Part shown: positions 36,560-45,805 of the stretch, piece by piece
How the letters are laid out: every line of letters begins with the position of its first letter
Position numbering within the stretch: the first letter of the stretch is position 1
NCBI GenBank assembly: GCA_965183875.1
Contig: CBCYMK010000031.1
Span: 1 to 64,000, forward strand
Direction of reading: 5' to 3'
Source: UBA6772 sp965183875
GTDB taxonomy: Bacteria > Bacteroidota > Bacteroidia > Flavobacteriales > UBA7430
Length of the DNA stretch: 64,000 nt
Position numbers and translations under genes: made by a program
The notes under the pieces: model-generated
Told to the model about the DNA's origin: nothing
The model's input: the letters and a program-made list of their open reading frames with translations, nothing else
Databases searched by the model: none

Positions 36560-39500
36560 TACAGCACATCTTTTAATACAATTGAATCTTCATTTATATA
36601 AGCCAATACACATTTATTTACCGCATAGCCCATTTGTTTTATTTGAGCGCCGTACGCTAATATTTGTTCTTCGTGATCTGCAAGTGGATCACCTGTTTTA
36701 TAGTCGATAATAGTTACGCCCTTATTGTGAAACACCAGCCTATCTGGTCGCATCACCTTACCATTTGCTAAGAGTATATCCTCTTCGTTTTTCACTTTTA
36801 AACCTTCAGTAAAATATACTTGTAGGTCTTTATGCTTAAGGACTCTCTCTAATAGACTTCTAAGTTCTGCCAACTCAGTATTAACAATTAAACCTTCTCT
36901 TAATGCTTTTTCTAGTGCCGAATCTAAATCTTCTTTCACCAGTATATAAGAGAGTATTTCATGTACTTTCCTCCCCTTATCAGCTCCTTTTTCTGGATTG
37001 TCAACTTCCCACATTTTAGGAGCTTGGCGGGTAATTTTAAGAATTCTAGAAAGCTTGTCTATAGGCTCAACAACTTTAATGTATTTATTTTCTACGCGCT
37101 TTTTAGCTTTGTTTTTTACTGCCGTTCCAAAAGTGTACACCTTTTTATCCTCTTCCCACATACCTTCAGCTTTCAGGTAATCGTCAAAATGAACATTCAA
37201 ATTACCACCCTTATTGGAGGTTTGAATATATAAGCGTGTTTTAGGTCTGGTTAGCGCTACGTACAACATGTTTAAATTATCTAGCAGCACCTTAGACTTA
37301 TGCTCTGCATATACTTCTTGCAACTGTGTGGTACTGGTTTTTAACTTATCGCTTAATGGAATTAAGGAGGTGGGTAAATTTTCTAACTCAGGCTCTTCTA
37401 TAGACACCCATGACTTAGGATCTTGAGCTGAGGTAGAATCCCAGTTGGCAAAAGGAAAAATAACTACTGGAAACTCTAAACCTTTCGACTTGTGAATGGT
37501 CATTACCTGTACTGCGTCTATACCTTCTGGAACAGCAACAGATAATTTTGTAGCCTTATCTTCCCAGTAATTTAAAAAACCAAATAGATCCTGAGAATAC
37601 TTATTGCTATACACCCAAAGCTCGTCCATAAAAAACTGCATATATACGCGAGCTGACTTCTCTAATTGGAATGATTTTGAAATTTTATGACACATTTCAA
37701 TCAAAGAAATAGAGCGCCATTTGAGCATATCGTAATCGGGCACTAAGGATTTTAAGAAAGCATTAAATTGAACTACAGAACCTTTAGATAAGCGTTCGAG
37801 CTGTTGCTGAGTAGTCTCTAGAGTCCAGGTAGCATGTTCTGTAAGGTATAAAAACTCGAGTAGTTTAAATCGGAATCTAGGATGTGAAGGCTCATTTAAG
37901 AAACGCAAAAAGTTAAGCATAAACTTAATTTCTGTAGATTTCTCTAATAATAAAGATTCGGAAGAAATTACAGGAATGGTATGGTCTGATAATGCCTTTA
38001 CAAGTAAGGCGCCTTTTGCTTTTGTACGTGTAAGAATACAAATATCGCCATAATTGAACCCATCTGCTAAAAGGGAGTTAATGGTCTCTAAACTTTTTGC
38101 TGTTTGAAGTTCGTCGTAATCTGAACCGTAGTTTATATACTCTATAGATACGTGTCCTCCTTCTCCTTTTTCTGGATTAGATTTTAGATCTTGAAACAGC
38201 TCTCGGTAGGATTCCTTATCAATTTTAGAAGCTATAGAAGAAAAGAAATCATTGTTAAAGTTTACCACTTCCTGAGTAGAGCGATAATTGCTCTCTAAAG
38301 ACAAAGCTTCCATTCTATAGGGGTGATTTGGAGGGAGGTTTTGAGCCTTAATTTGTAAATCTATAAACTGATCTACCTCCCCACCGCGCCATCGGTAAAT
38401 GGCTTGTTTTGCATCCCCAACAATCATAGCCGAGCCCGGTTTTTGTCCGTTAGCGATTGCGTTTTCAATTAGAGGGACTAAATTTTTCCATTGTAACTCT
38501 GAGGTGTCCTGAAACTCATCGATAAAATAGTTGGCATAGCGTTCCCCTAGTCTTTCATAAATGAAGTTCCCCTCTTCATTTTGCAATACAGCGGCAATTT
38601 TTTTATTGAATTCCCCTATGGGGATGATGTTATTTTGATCTTTTAGGTATTGCATTTCTTTAGAAATTTCGTGCAATACAGCCATGGCATAAAAATTACT
38701 GGCAATTAATCGGAAGTTTACATACTTAGGGTAATCTTCCAACTGCTTTAATACTTTTACAAGTAAGGGTTGAAATTTATGCTGTAGCGTATCTATATGG
38801 CCTTTTAGTTCTTTAGGGGTTTTGGCAGAATGCCAATTTTCCTTTTCTATGGCTTTATAGTTCGTTTTTGAAGGAGTGTATTTTTGCCATTGTTTAGTTT
38901 GCAGATATTCAAAATACTTACACAATCCATTTTTACCTCCTGTAAACCATTCAGGTAACAAGTTCAGGTCTTCACAATCACTTTTAAATCCAGCTCCTAT
39001 AGCAGCTAATTCAACATCAAACTTGTAAATATACTCTTGAATGGATTTTTTGATGGAGAAGAAATCGTCTAGACTTAAATCTTTTAAACTATCGCAATGC
39101 TCTTGGCCACTTTCCTTTAATAACTCCTCGGCAATGGTATAAAAGTCATTTTCTATTAACCAACTTTTATCATCAGCTGTTTTATCTTTTATGAAACTAA
39201 CAAATAACTGGGTGAGTTTCTCATCCTCTCCTGTCCTACTAATAAGCAGATCTACCGCTTGTTTTAATAACAGTTTGTGATCCATCTCTACCTCAAAATT
39301 TGCGGGTAAATCTAAATCCTGTGCAAAGGTTCTAATTATACGGTGGGTAAACTTATCAATGGTTCCAATAGAAAACTGGGAGTAGTTGTGTAAAATAGAT
39401 TCAAAAATAATTTTTGAACGATGGGATAATTCAGCTGTGTCTATCCCTGTTTCGCTGGCTATTAAGGCCAACATATCTTTTTCTGTTTGTTCGGCATTAG

Positions 39501-39705
39501 CGATATTAGCAAAGCCTTTTAGACTTGTAATAATACGTTCTTTCATTTCTGAAGCAGCCTTATTGGTAAAAGTAATCGCTAATATCTCTACAAACTTTTT
39601 TGGAGATTTACTAGCCAAGCATATTTTTAAATACTCTTTTACCAGAGTAAAAGTTTTCCCAGATCCTGCTGAAGCGCTGTATATTTTAAAAGGTATATTT
39701 TCCAT
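36559..39705 (-). CDS. AddA-like UvrD-family helicase-nuclease
   Basis: This 1048-residue superfamily 1A helicase has Walker A 'SASAGSGKTFTLV' (Lys17), motif Ia 'ILAITFTNKAASEMKERI', motif II 'FIDEFQDTSELQW', motif III 'GDAKQAIYRWRGGE', motif IV 'LESNYRST', motif V 'VQVMTIHKSKGLEFPVVIF' and motif VI 'LYVALTRPKTRL'. The C-terminus carries a PD-(D/E)XK nuclease with 'VTIIDYKTGDPL'. It is the helicase-nuclease partner of the downstream AddB-like subunit, coupled by a one-base overlap. Confidence 0.9.
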   Translation of the reverse strand: MENIPFKIYSASAGSGKTFTLVKEYLKICLASKSPKKFVEILAITFTNKAASEMKERIITSLKGFANIANAEQTEKDMLALIASETGIDTAELSHRSKIIFESILHNYSQFSIGTIDKFTHRIIRTFAQDLDLPANFEVEMDHKLLLKQAVDLLISRTGEDEKLTQLFVSFIKDKTADDKSWLIENDFYTIAEELLKESGQEHCDSLKDLSLDDFFSIKKSIQEYIYKFDVELAAIGAGFKSDCEDLNLLPEWFTGGKNGLCKYFEYLQTKQWQKYTPSKTNYKAIEKENWHSAKTPKELKGHIDTLQHKFQPLLVKVLKQLEDYPKYVNFRLIASNFYAMAVLHEISKEMQYLKDQNNIIPIGEFNKKIAAVLQNEEGNFIYERLGERYANYFIDEFQDTSELQWKNLVPLIENAIANGQKPGSAMIVGDAKQAIYRWRGGEVDQFIDLQIKAQNLPPNHPYRMEALSLESNYRSTQEVVNFNNDFFSSIASKIDKESYRELFQDLKSNPEKGEGGHVSIEYINYGSDYDELQTAKSLETINSLLADGFNYGDICILTRTKAKGALLVKALSDHTIPVISSESLLLEKSTEIKFMLNFLRFLNEPSHPRFRFKLLEFLYLTEHATWTLETTQQQLERLSKGSVVQFNAFLKSLVPDYDMLKWRSISLIEMCHKISKSFQLEKSARVYMQFFMDELWVYSNKYSQDLFGFLNYWEDKATKLSVAVPEGIDAVQVMTIHKSKGLEFPVVIFPFANWDSTSAQDPKSWVSIEEPELENLPTSLIPLSDKLKTSTTQLQEVYAEHKSKVLLDNLNMLYVALTRPKTRLYIQTSNKGGNLNVHFDDYLKAEGMWEEDKKVYTFGTAVKNKAKKRVENKYIKVVEPIDKLSRILKITRQAPKMWEVDNPEKGADKGRKVHEILSYILVKEDLDSALEKALREGLIVNTELAELRSLLERVLKHKDLQVYFTEGLKVKNEEDILLANGKVMRPDRLVFHNKGVTIIDYKTGDPLADHEEQILAYGAQIKQMGYAVNKCVLAYINEDSIVLKDVL

Positions 39706-39917
39706 TGGACAAGTTTAGGCAAACATATTGACAATTGCTGACAATTAAATGTAAGCTCCTAAATTTAGTAAAAGTAGTGCAGAGCTAGGCTATAGGTAGC
39801 TCCACCTATAAGCAGGAATAAAAAAAGCTGTATATAAGTGCTTAAGTTATGAACATCACGTTATTAAATCATTCGTTTTTAATAAATTAGCAGTATACTA
39901 ATCAAAGCCCCTCGATT

Positions 39918-40076
39918 ATGTCAGATTTAATTACTACTGTTTTGCTCGAAGCAAAACAAAAAGGAAAATTGAAACGCACGGATGTAATGCTTCGTTTTTT
40001 GCGCATTAAGTACAAACTCAAAGTAACAGGTCGTGTATTAAACAAACGAATTGAAAGCCTAGCTTTAAATTCTTAA
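39918..40076 (+). CDS. Small basic protein of unknown function (52 residues)
   Basis: The short ORF reads MSDLITTVLLEAKQKGKLK and then 'RTDVMLRFLRIKYKLKVTGRVLNKRIESLALNS'. It is Lys/Arg-rich with no Cys and could form two helices, perhaps helix-turn-helix-like. It is followed at once by a strong terminator, which supports its being an expressed unit. I do not recognise a family. Codon use looks like its neighbours. Confidence 0.5.
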   Translation: MSDLITTVLLEAKQKGKLKRTDVMLRFLRIKYKLKVTGRVLNKRIESLALNS

Positions 40077-40082
40077 AACAAA

Positions 40083-40110
40083 AAAAGAGGTGCTGAAAAG
40101 CACCTCTTTT
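40083..40110. terminator. Bidirectional terminator between the 52-residue ORF and sod
   Basis: AAAAGAGGTGCT-GAAA-AGCACCTCTTTT is a perfect hairpin with a GAAA tetraloop. It lies just after the stop at 40076 and before the stop of the leftward sod gene at 40129. Confidence 0.85.
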
Positions 40111-40128
40111 AAATTATACAACTATCAA

Positions 40129-40731
40129 TTATTTTGCGCTGGCAAAATTTGCTGCAACTTTTTCCCAGTTTACTACATTAAAGAATGCATTAATATAATC
40201 TGGTCTTCTGTTTTGGTAGTTTAAGTAGTATGCGTGTTCCCACACATCAATTCCCATAATTGGTGTTCCTTCACAACCAACACTTTTCATAATAGGGTTA
40301 TCTTGATTAGCAGTAGAACAAACAGAAAGTTTTCCGTCTTTCACACACAACCAAGCCCATCCAGAACCAAAGCGCGTTGCCGCAGCATTAGAGAAAGCTT
40401 CTTTAAAAGCATCTAGCGAACCAAAAGCAGCGTCGATAGCAGCGGCTAAATCTCCTGTTGGAGCTCCACCACCATTTGGAGACATTACTTCCCAAAACAT
40501 ACAGTGATTGTAAAAACCACCACCGTTGTTTCTAATAGCAGCAGACAAAGTTCCGGAAGCCAAGATCTCTTCTATAGATTTTCCTTCTAATTCTGTTCCT
40601 GCAACAGCAGCATTTAATTTACTAGTATATCCAGCATGGTGTTTTCCATGGTGAATCTCCATAGTACGAGTGTCAATATGAGGCTCTAAAGCATCATGAC
40701 TATAAGGTAAGCTCGGTAATTCGAAAGCCAT
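40129..40731 (-). CDS. Superoxide dismutase (Fe/Mn family)
   Basis: This 200-residue Fe/Mn superoxide dismutase has metal ligands His27 in 'MEIHHGKHHAGY', the His in 'GGFYNHCMFWEVM', and Asp and His in 'GIDVWEHAYYLNYQNRRPDY'. 'VCSTANQDNPIM' places the active-site Gln in the Mn/cambialistic position, but metal choice cannot be fixed by eye. It is cytoplasmic, as no signal peptide is seen. Confidence 0.95.
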   Translation of the reverse strand: MAFELPSLPYSHDALEPHIDTRTMEIHHGKHHAGYTSKLNAAVAGTELEGKSIEEILASGTLSAAIRNNGGGFYNHCMFWEVMSPNGGGAPTGDLAAAIDAAFGSLDAFKEAFSNAAATRFGSGWAWLCVKDGKLSVCSTANQDNPIMKSVGCEGTPIMGIDVWEHAYYLNYQNRRPDYINAFFNVVNWEKVAANFASAK

Positions 40732-40835
40732 AATTTAAGTTTTAGTTTATTTTTAGAATGCGGTAAAGATAGAAAATTGATTATTAGTAATACCGCTAAG
40801 TAAAAGAACAATCCATTTGGGCATTAGATTCAGAC

Positions 40836-41873
40836 TTAATCTATCCCGTAAATTTTAAGTTGTCTTTTCATAATAGGACGAAATAAAAACGGAATAAAGG
40901 ACAACATTAACATCATAGGATATCCGAAGGGAAGAAGAGGACTTTGCTCTTTCGAATCTAGAATTTGAAATGGTTTTGCTCCTCTATGATGGTGATCAGA
41001 ATGCCTTGTTAATTCGAAAAGAAGTACTCTACCAATAATATGATCAGAATTCCATGAGTGATGAGGTTTTACGCCTTCATATCTACCGTTCTCTAATTTT
41101 TTTCGTTGTAAACCATAATGTGCAAAATAGTTTTGTGACTCTAAAATGGAAATTCCAAACACACTTGCAATAAAATAACATTGCATTGTAAAAAAGCCAT
41201 ATACAAAGTAGATACTTAAAAATAAAATAATTGGTAAAAGCGTATAAATAATCATAGGGTTTAGCAAGGTACTTTTCCCTTGTACTTTTAATAAATGTGA
41301 CTCTAATTTCCATGTTTTAAAATACCCCCCTATTTGAGACCGTAAGGCAAAAACATAAAAATTGGATCCTTCACTTGCAGAAGTAAAATCGTTTGGCGTT
41401 GCTACATCTCTATGATGCCCAGCATTATGATACGTCATGAAATGATTTTGAACTGAGGTAGTAAGGAATAAATGGGCTAAAAATATTTTTAATCGATGGT
41501 CTGATTTATGCCCAAGCTCATGTCCTATATTAATACCTATCACTCCCAGTAAGGTTCCCATCATTAAAATATATGCCACCAGATCAGAAAGCAATAAATA
41601 TTGATTTGAAATAGCGGCCAAGAAACAGTAAATTGAAACTAAGTGCAAAGGCGCTATCCCGAACAAAACATAGTCGAAAAAATTAGACACTTTTGCACTT
41701 TTCCTTTCTGAATCATTCAAATTGTAGGAGTCAGTAGAAATAATTGTTTCTAATACAGGTACAATTATATACAAGAAAATTAATCCAAAATAAGCAACTA
41801 CCCCACTTGAATTAAAAGTTAGAATACCTAATAATGGTAAAGTGTAAGCTCCAAAATACTTTAATTTAGCCAT
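40836..41873 (-). CDS. alkB: Alkane 1-monooxygenase (AlkB-type di-iron)
   Basis: This 345-residue integral membrane non-haem di-iron hydroxylase has the histidine boxes 'GHELGHKSD', 'HNAGHHRDVATPND', 'NYFAHYGLQ' and 'LTRHSDHHHRGAKP', which together are diagnostic of AlkB. About six hydrophobic segments surround them. AlkB hydroxylates terminal methyl groups of medium-chain alkanes with rubredoxin as electron donor; no rubredoxin gene is seen here. Some Bacteroidota AlkB-like proteins may act on other lipids. It is divergent from a TetR regulator with a dyad in its leader. Confidence 0.9.
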   Translation of the reverse strand: MAKLKYFGAYTLPLLGILTFNSSGVVAYFGLIFLYIIVPVLETIISTDSYNLNDSERKSAKVSNFFDYVLFGIAPLHLVSIYCFLAAISNQYLLLSDLVAYILMMGTLLGVIGINIGHELGHKSDHRLKIFLAHLFLTTSVQNHFMTYHNAGHHRDVATPNDFTSASEGSNFYVFALRSQIGGYFKTWKLESHLLKVQGKSTLLNPMIIYTLLPIILFLSIYFVYGFFTMQCYFIASVFGISILESQNYFAHYGLQRKKLENGRYEGVKPHHSWNSDHIIGRVLLFELTRHSDHHHRGAKPFQILDSKEQSPLLPFGYPMMLMLSFIPFLFRPIMKRQLKIYGID

Positions 41874-41891
41874 GATTTGTAGTTTTAATTT

Positions 41892-41917
41892 CGTACTAAT
41901 TACGCTAATTTAGTTCG
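41892..41917. promoter_or_regulatory. Dyad operator candidate upstream of alkB
   Basis: The arms CGTACTAA (41892-41899) and TTAGTTCG (41910-41917) are inverted with one mismatch. The centre AATTA-CGC-TAATT is a second perfect dyad. The dyad lies 19-44 bases before the alkB ATG. Size and place suit a TetR-family operator bound by the divergent regulator. Confidence 0.5.
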
Positions 41918-42115
41918 ATTTATTTGTATCACCTAATTATCTAAGCATAAATTATTGTGAAGATAAGAAGGGAATAATGTAACCAATCCAAAATCGGCTT
42001 AAACTTGGCAAGTGACTTAATAAGAGATAAGGTTAAAAAAAATCAAAAAAAAGAATGAAGAATGAAGTGAATAAGGCTCAATTATCTATTTTTAAGTCTG
42101 AAAATCAGGAAGGAA

Positions 42116-42715
42116 ATGGGAAGGAAATCCACAAAAAAAATACGTAAACCGATAACTAAAAAGGTTGAGCTTTGGCTGGGCGACTTATTACTAAGTCTTC
42201 AGTATGAAAATATAGAACAGTTAAGTATAGATGACTTAGCGAGCTTAGCAGGCAAAAGTAAATCAACCTTATATGAATATTTTGAAAGTAAAGAAGAGGT
42301 TTTATTAGCTGCCTGTACAAACAAAATTAAGGATATAGAGATTAGTTTAATAAAGGAGCAACAGAATAAGAATCCTATAAATTTATACCAACAGTTAGTG
42401 GAAGCATTCGCAGAAGGCACATCAGAAATATCTCTATCATTTTTACAAAGCATAAAACAACATTATCCAACATCGTGGCAAACAGTAGAAACATTTACAA
42501 ATAAATTTATTGACCTATTAAAAGAATTATACACTAGAGGAATAGAAGAAGGCTTATACAACCCGATAAATGTTGAATTACTCGGTCAAATTGATAAATT
42601 ATTTATTAGTCAAGTAGTTACAAATCCAGCAATTTTTACCGATACAGACTACAAACTCAGTGAGCTTATAAGAGATTATCTTAATTTAAGACTAAATGGT
42701 TTGATTAAGAGATAG
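42116..42715 (+). CDS. TetR/AcrR family transcriptional regulator
   Basis: This 199-residue protein has an N-terminal helix-turn-helix 'LSIDDLASLAGKSKSTLYEYFESKEEVL' (about residues 36-65), with the usual helical ligand-binding domain after it. The start is preceded by a purine-rich stretch. Divergence from alkB and the nearby dyad suggest it represses alkB in the absence of a hydrophobic ligand; this is inference. Confidence 0.88.
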   Translation: MGRKSTKKIRKPITKKVELWLGDLLLSLQYENIEQLSIDDLASLAGKSKSTLYEYFESKEEVLLAACTNKIKDIEISLIKEQQNKNPINLYQQLVEAFAEGTSEISLSFLQSIKQHYPTSWQTVETFTNKFIDLLKELYTRGIEEGLYNPINVELLGQIDKLFISQVVTNPAIFTDTDYKLSELIRDYLNLRLNGLIKR

Positions 42716-42774
42716 AACAATCAAGTTGAACACCTTATAAACCGTAGTAAATTACAATTTCTTACATTCGTTAA

Positions 42775-43880
42775 ATGAAAAATCCAGCGCTAGCATTCTA
42801 TTACTACCTACAGTGCTTATTTATTAGCTGCACACGATTTATACAGCTATATCTAGAATCTATTTTTTTACTCCCACTAAAAGTAAAGTCAGTTTGGCAT
42901 TTTATCCTACTCACAATTTTGGCAGGATTTAGTTTCATTATAGGCTTAATACATATAAGTTTTGTTTTTGGAGAGCGAATATTTTTTGGCTGGCTCCTAA
43001 AGAAACCTACTAATAACCAGGTATATATTATTGGGGCACCTCGAAGTGGGACTACTAGAATGCACAAGCTAACAGCATCAGACAGCGATAAATTTACGGC
43101 GATGAAGATGTGGGAGATGTTCTTTGCTCCATCGATAATTCAGAAAGAAAGGATTTGCGACTTTTGGGAAAAATAGACGCAGTTATTTAAATGCTTTTTT
43201 TCTAATGCAATTACAAAATTTGAACAAGGTGCTTTTAGTAAATTCAATACAATTCATTCTTTAAGCTTATTTAATGTAGAAGAAGATGCCTTGGTACTAT
43301 TTCACTTATTCTATAGCTATCACCTTTCGTTTTTATTGGGCACAGAAGAGTCTTACGCTCACTTAAACAAAAATGAAAAGATCCCTAAAGCAGTGTGGGT
43401 TTACTATAAGTACTGTATAGAGAATCATTCAAATTGCAAAACCAAGGAAAGACTTATTTAGCTAAAAATCCTTTTTTCACTGCCCATACAAGCACCCTTA
43501 AAGAATTGTTTCCAGATAGTAAATTTGTAAACCTCAATAGAAACCTATTAGAGGTAGCTCCTTCTTTCTTTAGCATGAAAAAGCATTTATCCAATGTGTT
43601 TTATGGTTGTAATCCCAGCGAAACTAAATACAAGACTATACTTAATACCTTAAAGTACTGGCAAGCTTCAGGAAAAAATCTACCCAGCACCACCACACTA
43701 CAACTAAACTATTTAGAGTTGAAAGAAAAGCCTAGTACAACACTCCATAAAATTTATGAATTTCTAGGGATAGAGCTCACAGAAGCACAGCAAAAAACAC
43801 TGTTACTAGAAGACGAAAAATCTAAACTTTACAAAAGTAAACACCATTACAAGCTGGAGGATTTCTTAAAAGAGCTATAG
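42775..43880 (+). pseudogene. Broken sulfotransferase gene
   Basis: The 5' part (42775-43176) encodes a membrane-anchor-like N-terminus and the PAPS-binding segment 'IIGAPRSGTTRMHKL' with 'KMWEMFFAPSIIQ'. It stops at TAG 43174-43176. The sequence continues in the same frame ('ITKFEQGAFSKFNTIHSLSLF') to about 43430, where the frame changes into 43434-43880, which encodes 'KTYLAKNPFFTAHTSTLKELFPDSKFV' and a sulfotransferase-like C-terminus. At least two lesions separate the parts. Sulfotransferases move sulfate from PAPS to hydroxyl groups; this copy cannot make the full protein as written. Confidence 0.75.
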
Positions 43881-43963
43881 TAAAAAAGGAAGCTTAGGAG
43901 TTTTAAAAATTAGACTCTTTTTTGTAACTTAATAGTCTGTTCTTTTTTTAACAAACAAATGCC

Positions 43964-44578
43964 ATGAGTATCCCAAAAGCACGTATCATTAGACGGATTT
44001 ACCTAGCAGGCTCTTTATCTTTAGGAGTTTTAGCTCCGGTATTCTGTTGGTTTATGATTCCCGACTTCAACCCTATAGATAGGCCTCTCTCCTATTTTGG
44101 TGTAGCAGAGCGTACTTTTTGGTATTGGAACTCATCCGTAATTATTATCGCCTCAGCCTTATTCATTAATGCATACAGGTCTATTCCCATCTATTTCAAA
44201 AAGCCGAAACAAAGACTACTACTAGAGCTGCTTTTAAGCATCTCCTTTATTTCTTTATGTGGCGTAGCACTTATATCAATGGATAATTATATAGTGCATC
44301 GCATTGCTGCATACACCTTCTTTTTAACCTATAATTTTTTTGTGTTTTGCTTTGGGTTCCTACGTTCTTTAAAATATGTACGAAGAGGGATTTTTTCTAT
44401 TTCTATAGGTACGCTAATGTTATTGAGCTCACTCCTACTACTTCCATTTCCAAGTTATGGAGTATTCGAAATAGCCTATTTCTTTTTATTGTTATTGTGG
44501 AATACGCATCTTTTCTACAAACGTATTGAGTTTGAAGACCGCATTCTTAAAAAGAAAGAACCATTAAGAATTGGTTAA
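43964..44578 (+). CDS. Multi-pass membrane protein of unknown function
   Basis: This is a 204-residue protein with about six hydrophobic segments (first near 11-30, then about 56-68, 84-104, 111-134, 142-160, 166-184). 'PDFNPIDRPLSYFGVAERTFWYWNSS' between the first and second segments resembles the loop of DUF998/Frag1-like membrane proteins, but the match is weak. It stands alone between the broken sulfotransferase and the tyrosine-degradation genes. Confidence 0.6.
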   Translation: MSIPKARIIRRIYLAGSLSLGVLAPVFCWFMIPDFNPIDRPLSYFGVAERTFWYWNSSVIIIASALFINAYRSIPIYFKKPKQRLLLELLLSISFISLCGVALISMDNYIVHRIAAYTFFLTYNFFVFCFGFLRSLKYVRRGIFSISIGTLMLLSSLLLLPFPSYGVFEIAYFFLLLLWNTHLFYKRIEFEDRILKKKEPLRIG

Positions 44579-44591
44579 TTTAGAATTCAAC

Positions 44592-44623
44592 AAAAAAGCC
44601 AGCTCTTTAGAGCTGGCTTTTTT
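44592..44623. terminator. Bidirectional terminator between membrane protein gene and hppD
   Basis: AAAAAAGCCAGCTC-TTTA-GAGCTGGCTTTTTT is a perfect hairpin between convergent stops at 44578 and 44640. Confidence 0.88.
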
Positions 44624-44639
44624 GTTGTACATAAGGTCT

Positions 44640-45798
44640 TTATAGTGTCCCTCTACGTGCTTGTTCGGCTTCTATAGATTCGAATAGTGCCTTAAAGTTT
44701 CCTTTTCCGAAAGATTGAGCGCCTTTACGCTGTATTATCTCGAAGAACATAGTAGGTCTATCTACAATAGGTTTTGTGAATATTTGTAGTAGGTAACCTT
44801 CTTCATCTCTATCTACTAAAATACCCAATTCTTTTAGCTTTAATATATCCTCGTCTATAACACCACATCTATCTAAAACGGTATCGTAATAGTTCCCTGG
44901 TACATATAAAAACTCTACTCCACGAGCAGTCATTTCTTTTACAGTGGTAATAATATCATCTGTAGCAACGGCTATATGCTGACAACCGGCACCTTTATAG
45001 AAATCTAAGTATTCTTCAATCTGAGACTTCTTAGCTCCTTCTGCAGGCTCGTTAATAGGGAATTTAACACGGCCGTTACCGTTTGTCATTACCTTACTCA
45101 TAAGCGCTGTAAACTGAGTAGAGATATCTTTATCGTCAAAAGTGATAAGATTCGCGAAGCCCATAGTTCTATTATAGAAATCAGCCCATACATTCATCTC
45201 ATCCCAACCAACATTGGCCACCATGTGATCTATGTATTTTAATCCTAGAGGAGCTGGGTTGAAAGCTAGAAGTTTGCTCTATATAACCCGGTAAGAAAGA
45301 CTACCATGTGTAATTTTTTCTTTCTACAAAAATGTGAACGGTATCTCCGTAGGTATGGATTCCAGAACGAACAACTTCACCAAACTCATCTTTCTCGGTG
45401 GTAGGTTGCATATAAGGTTTTGCTCCTCTTTTGGTAGTTTCTTCGAATGATTTTGTAGCATCCTCTACCCAAAGAGCAATTACTTTTACACCATCACCAT
45501 GCTGTCTTACATGCTCGGCAATTTCACCATCAGGTCCCATAGGGGTGGTAAGTACAATTCGTATTTTACCTTGTTGTAAAACATAGGAAGTACGGTCTTT
45601 AACGCCCGTTTCTAATCCAGCATAAGCCACCGTTTGGAAACCCAAACAGTTCTTATAATAAACTGCCGATTGCTTTGCGTTACCTACATAAAACTCTACG
45701 TAGTCGGTACCTAAAAGAGGTAAAAAATCTTCAGCTTCAGAAAAAATCTTCTCTAAAGAGTAATTTGTATTTTCGATGTTAGTTAAATCTTTAGCCAT
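44640..45798 (-). pseudogene. hppD: 4-hydroxyphenylpyruvate dioxygenase, frame disrupted
   Basis: HPPD turns 4-hydroxyphenylpyruvate into homogentisate. The N-terminal half (from ATG 45798, 'MAKDLTNIENTNYSLEKIF') ends in '...VHIFVERKNYTW' at TAG 45301-45303. After the stop, 'FLPGYIEQTSSF' continues in the same frame. Near 45255-45265 the frame shifts into 'NPAPLGLKYIDHMVANVGWDEMN', which continues to 44640. Iron ligands are the His in 'YIDHMVANVGW', the His in 'GCQHIAVATDD' and the Glu in 'TMFFEIIQRKG'. So all domains are present but two lesions lie within about 50 bases, just before the first iron ligand. hmgA lies 7 bases upstream. Confidence 0.85.
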
Positions 45799-45805
45799 GC
45801 TATTC

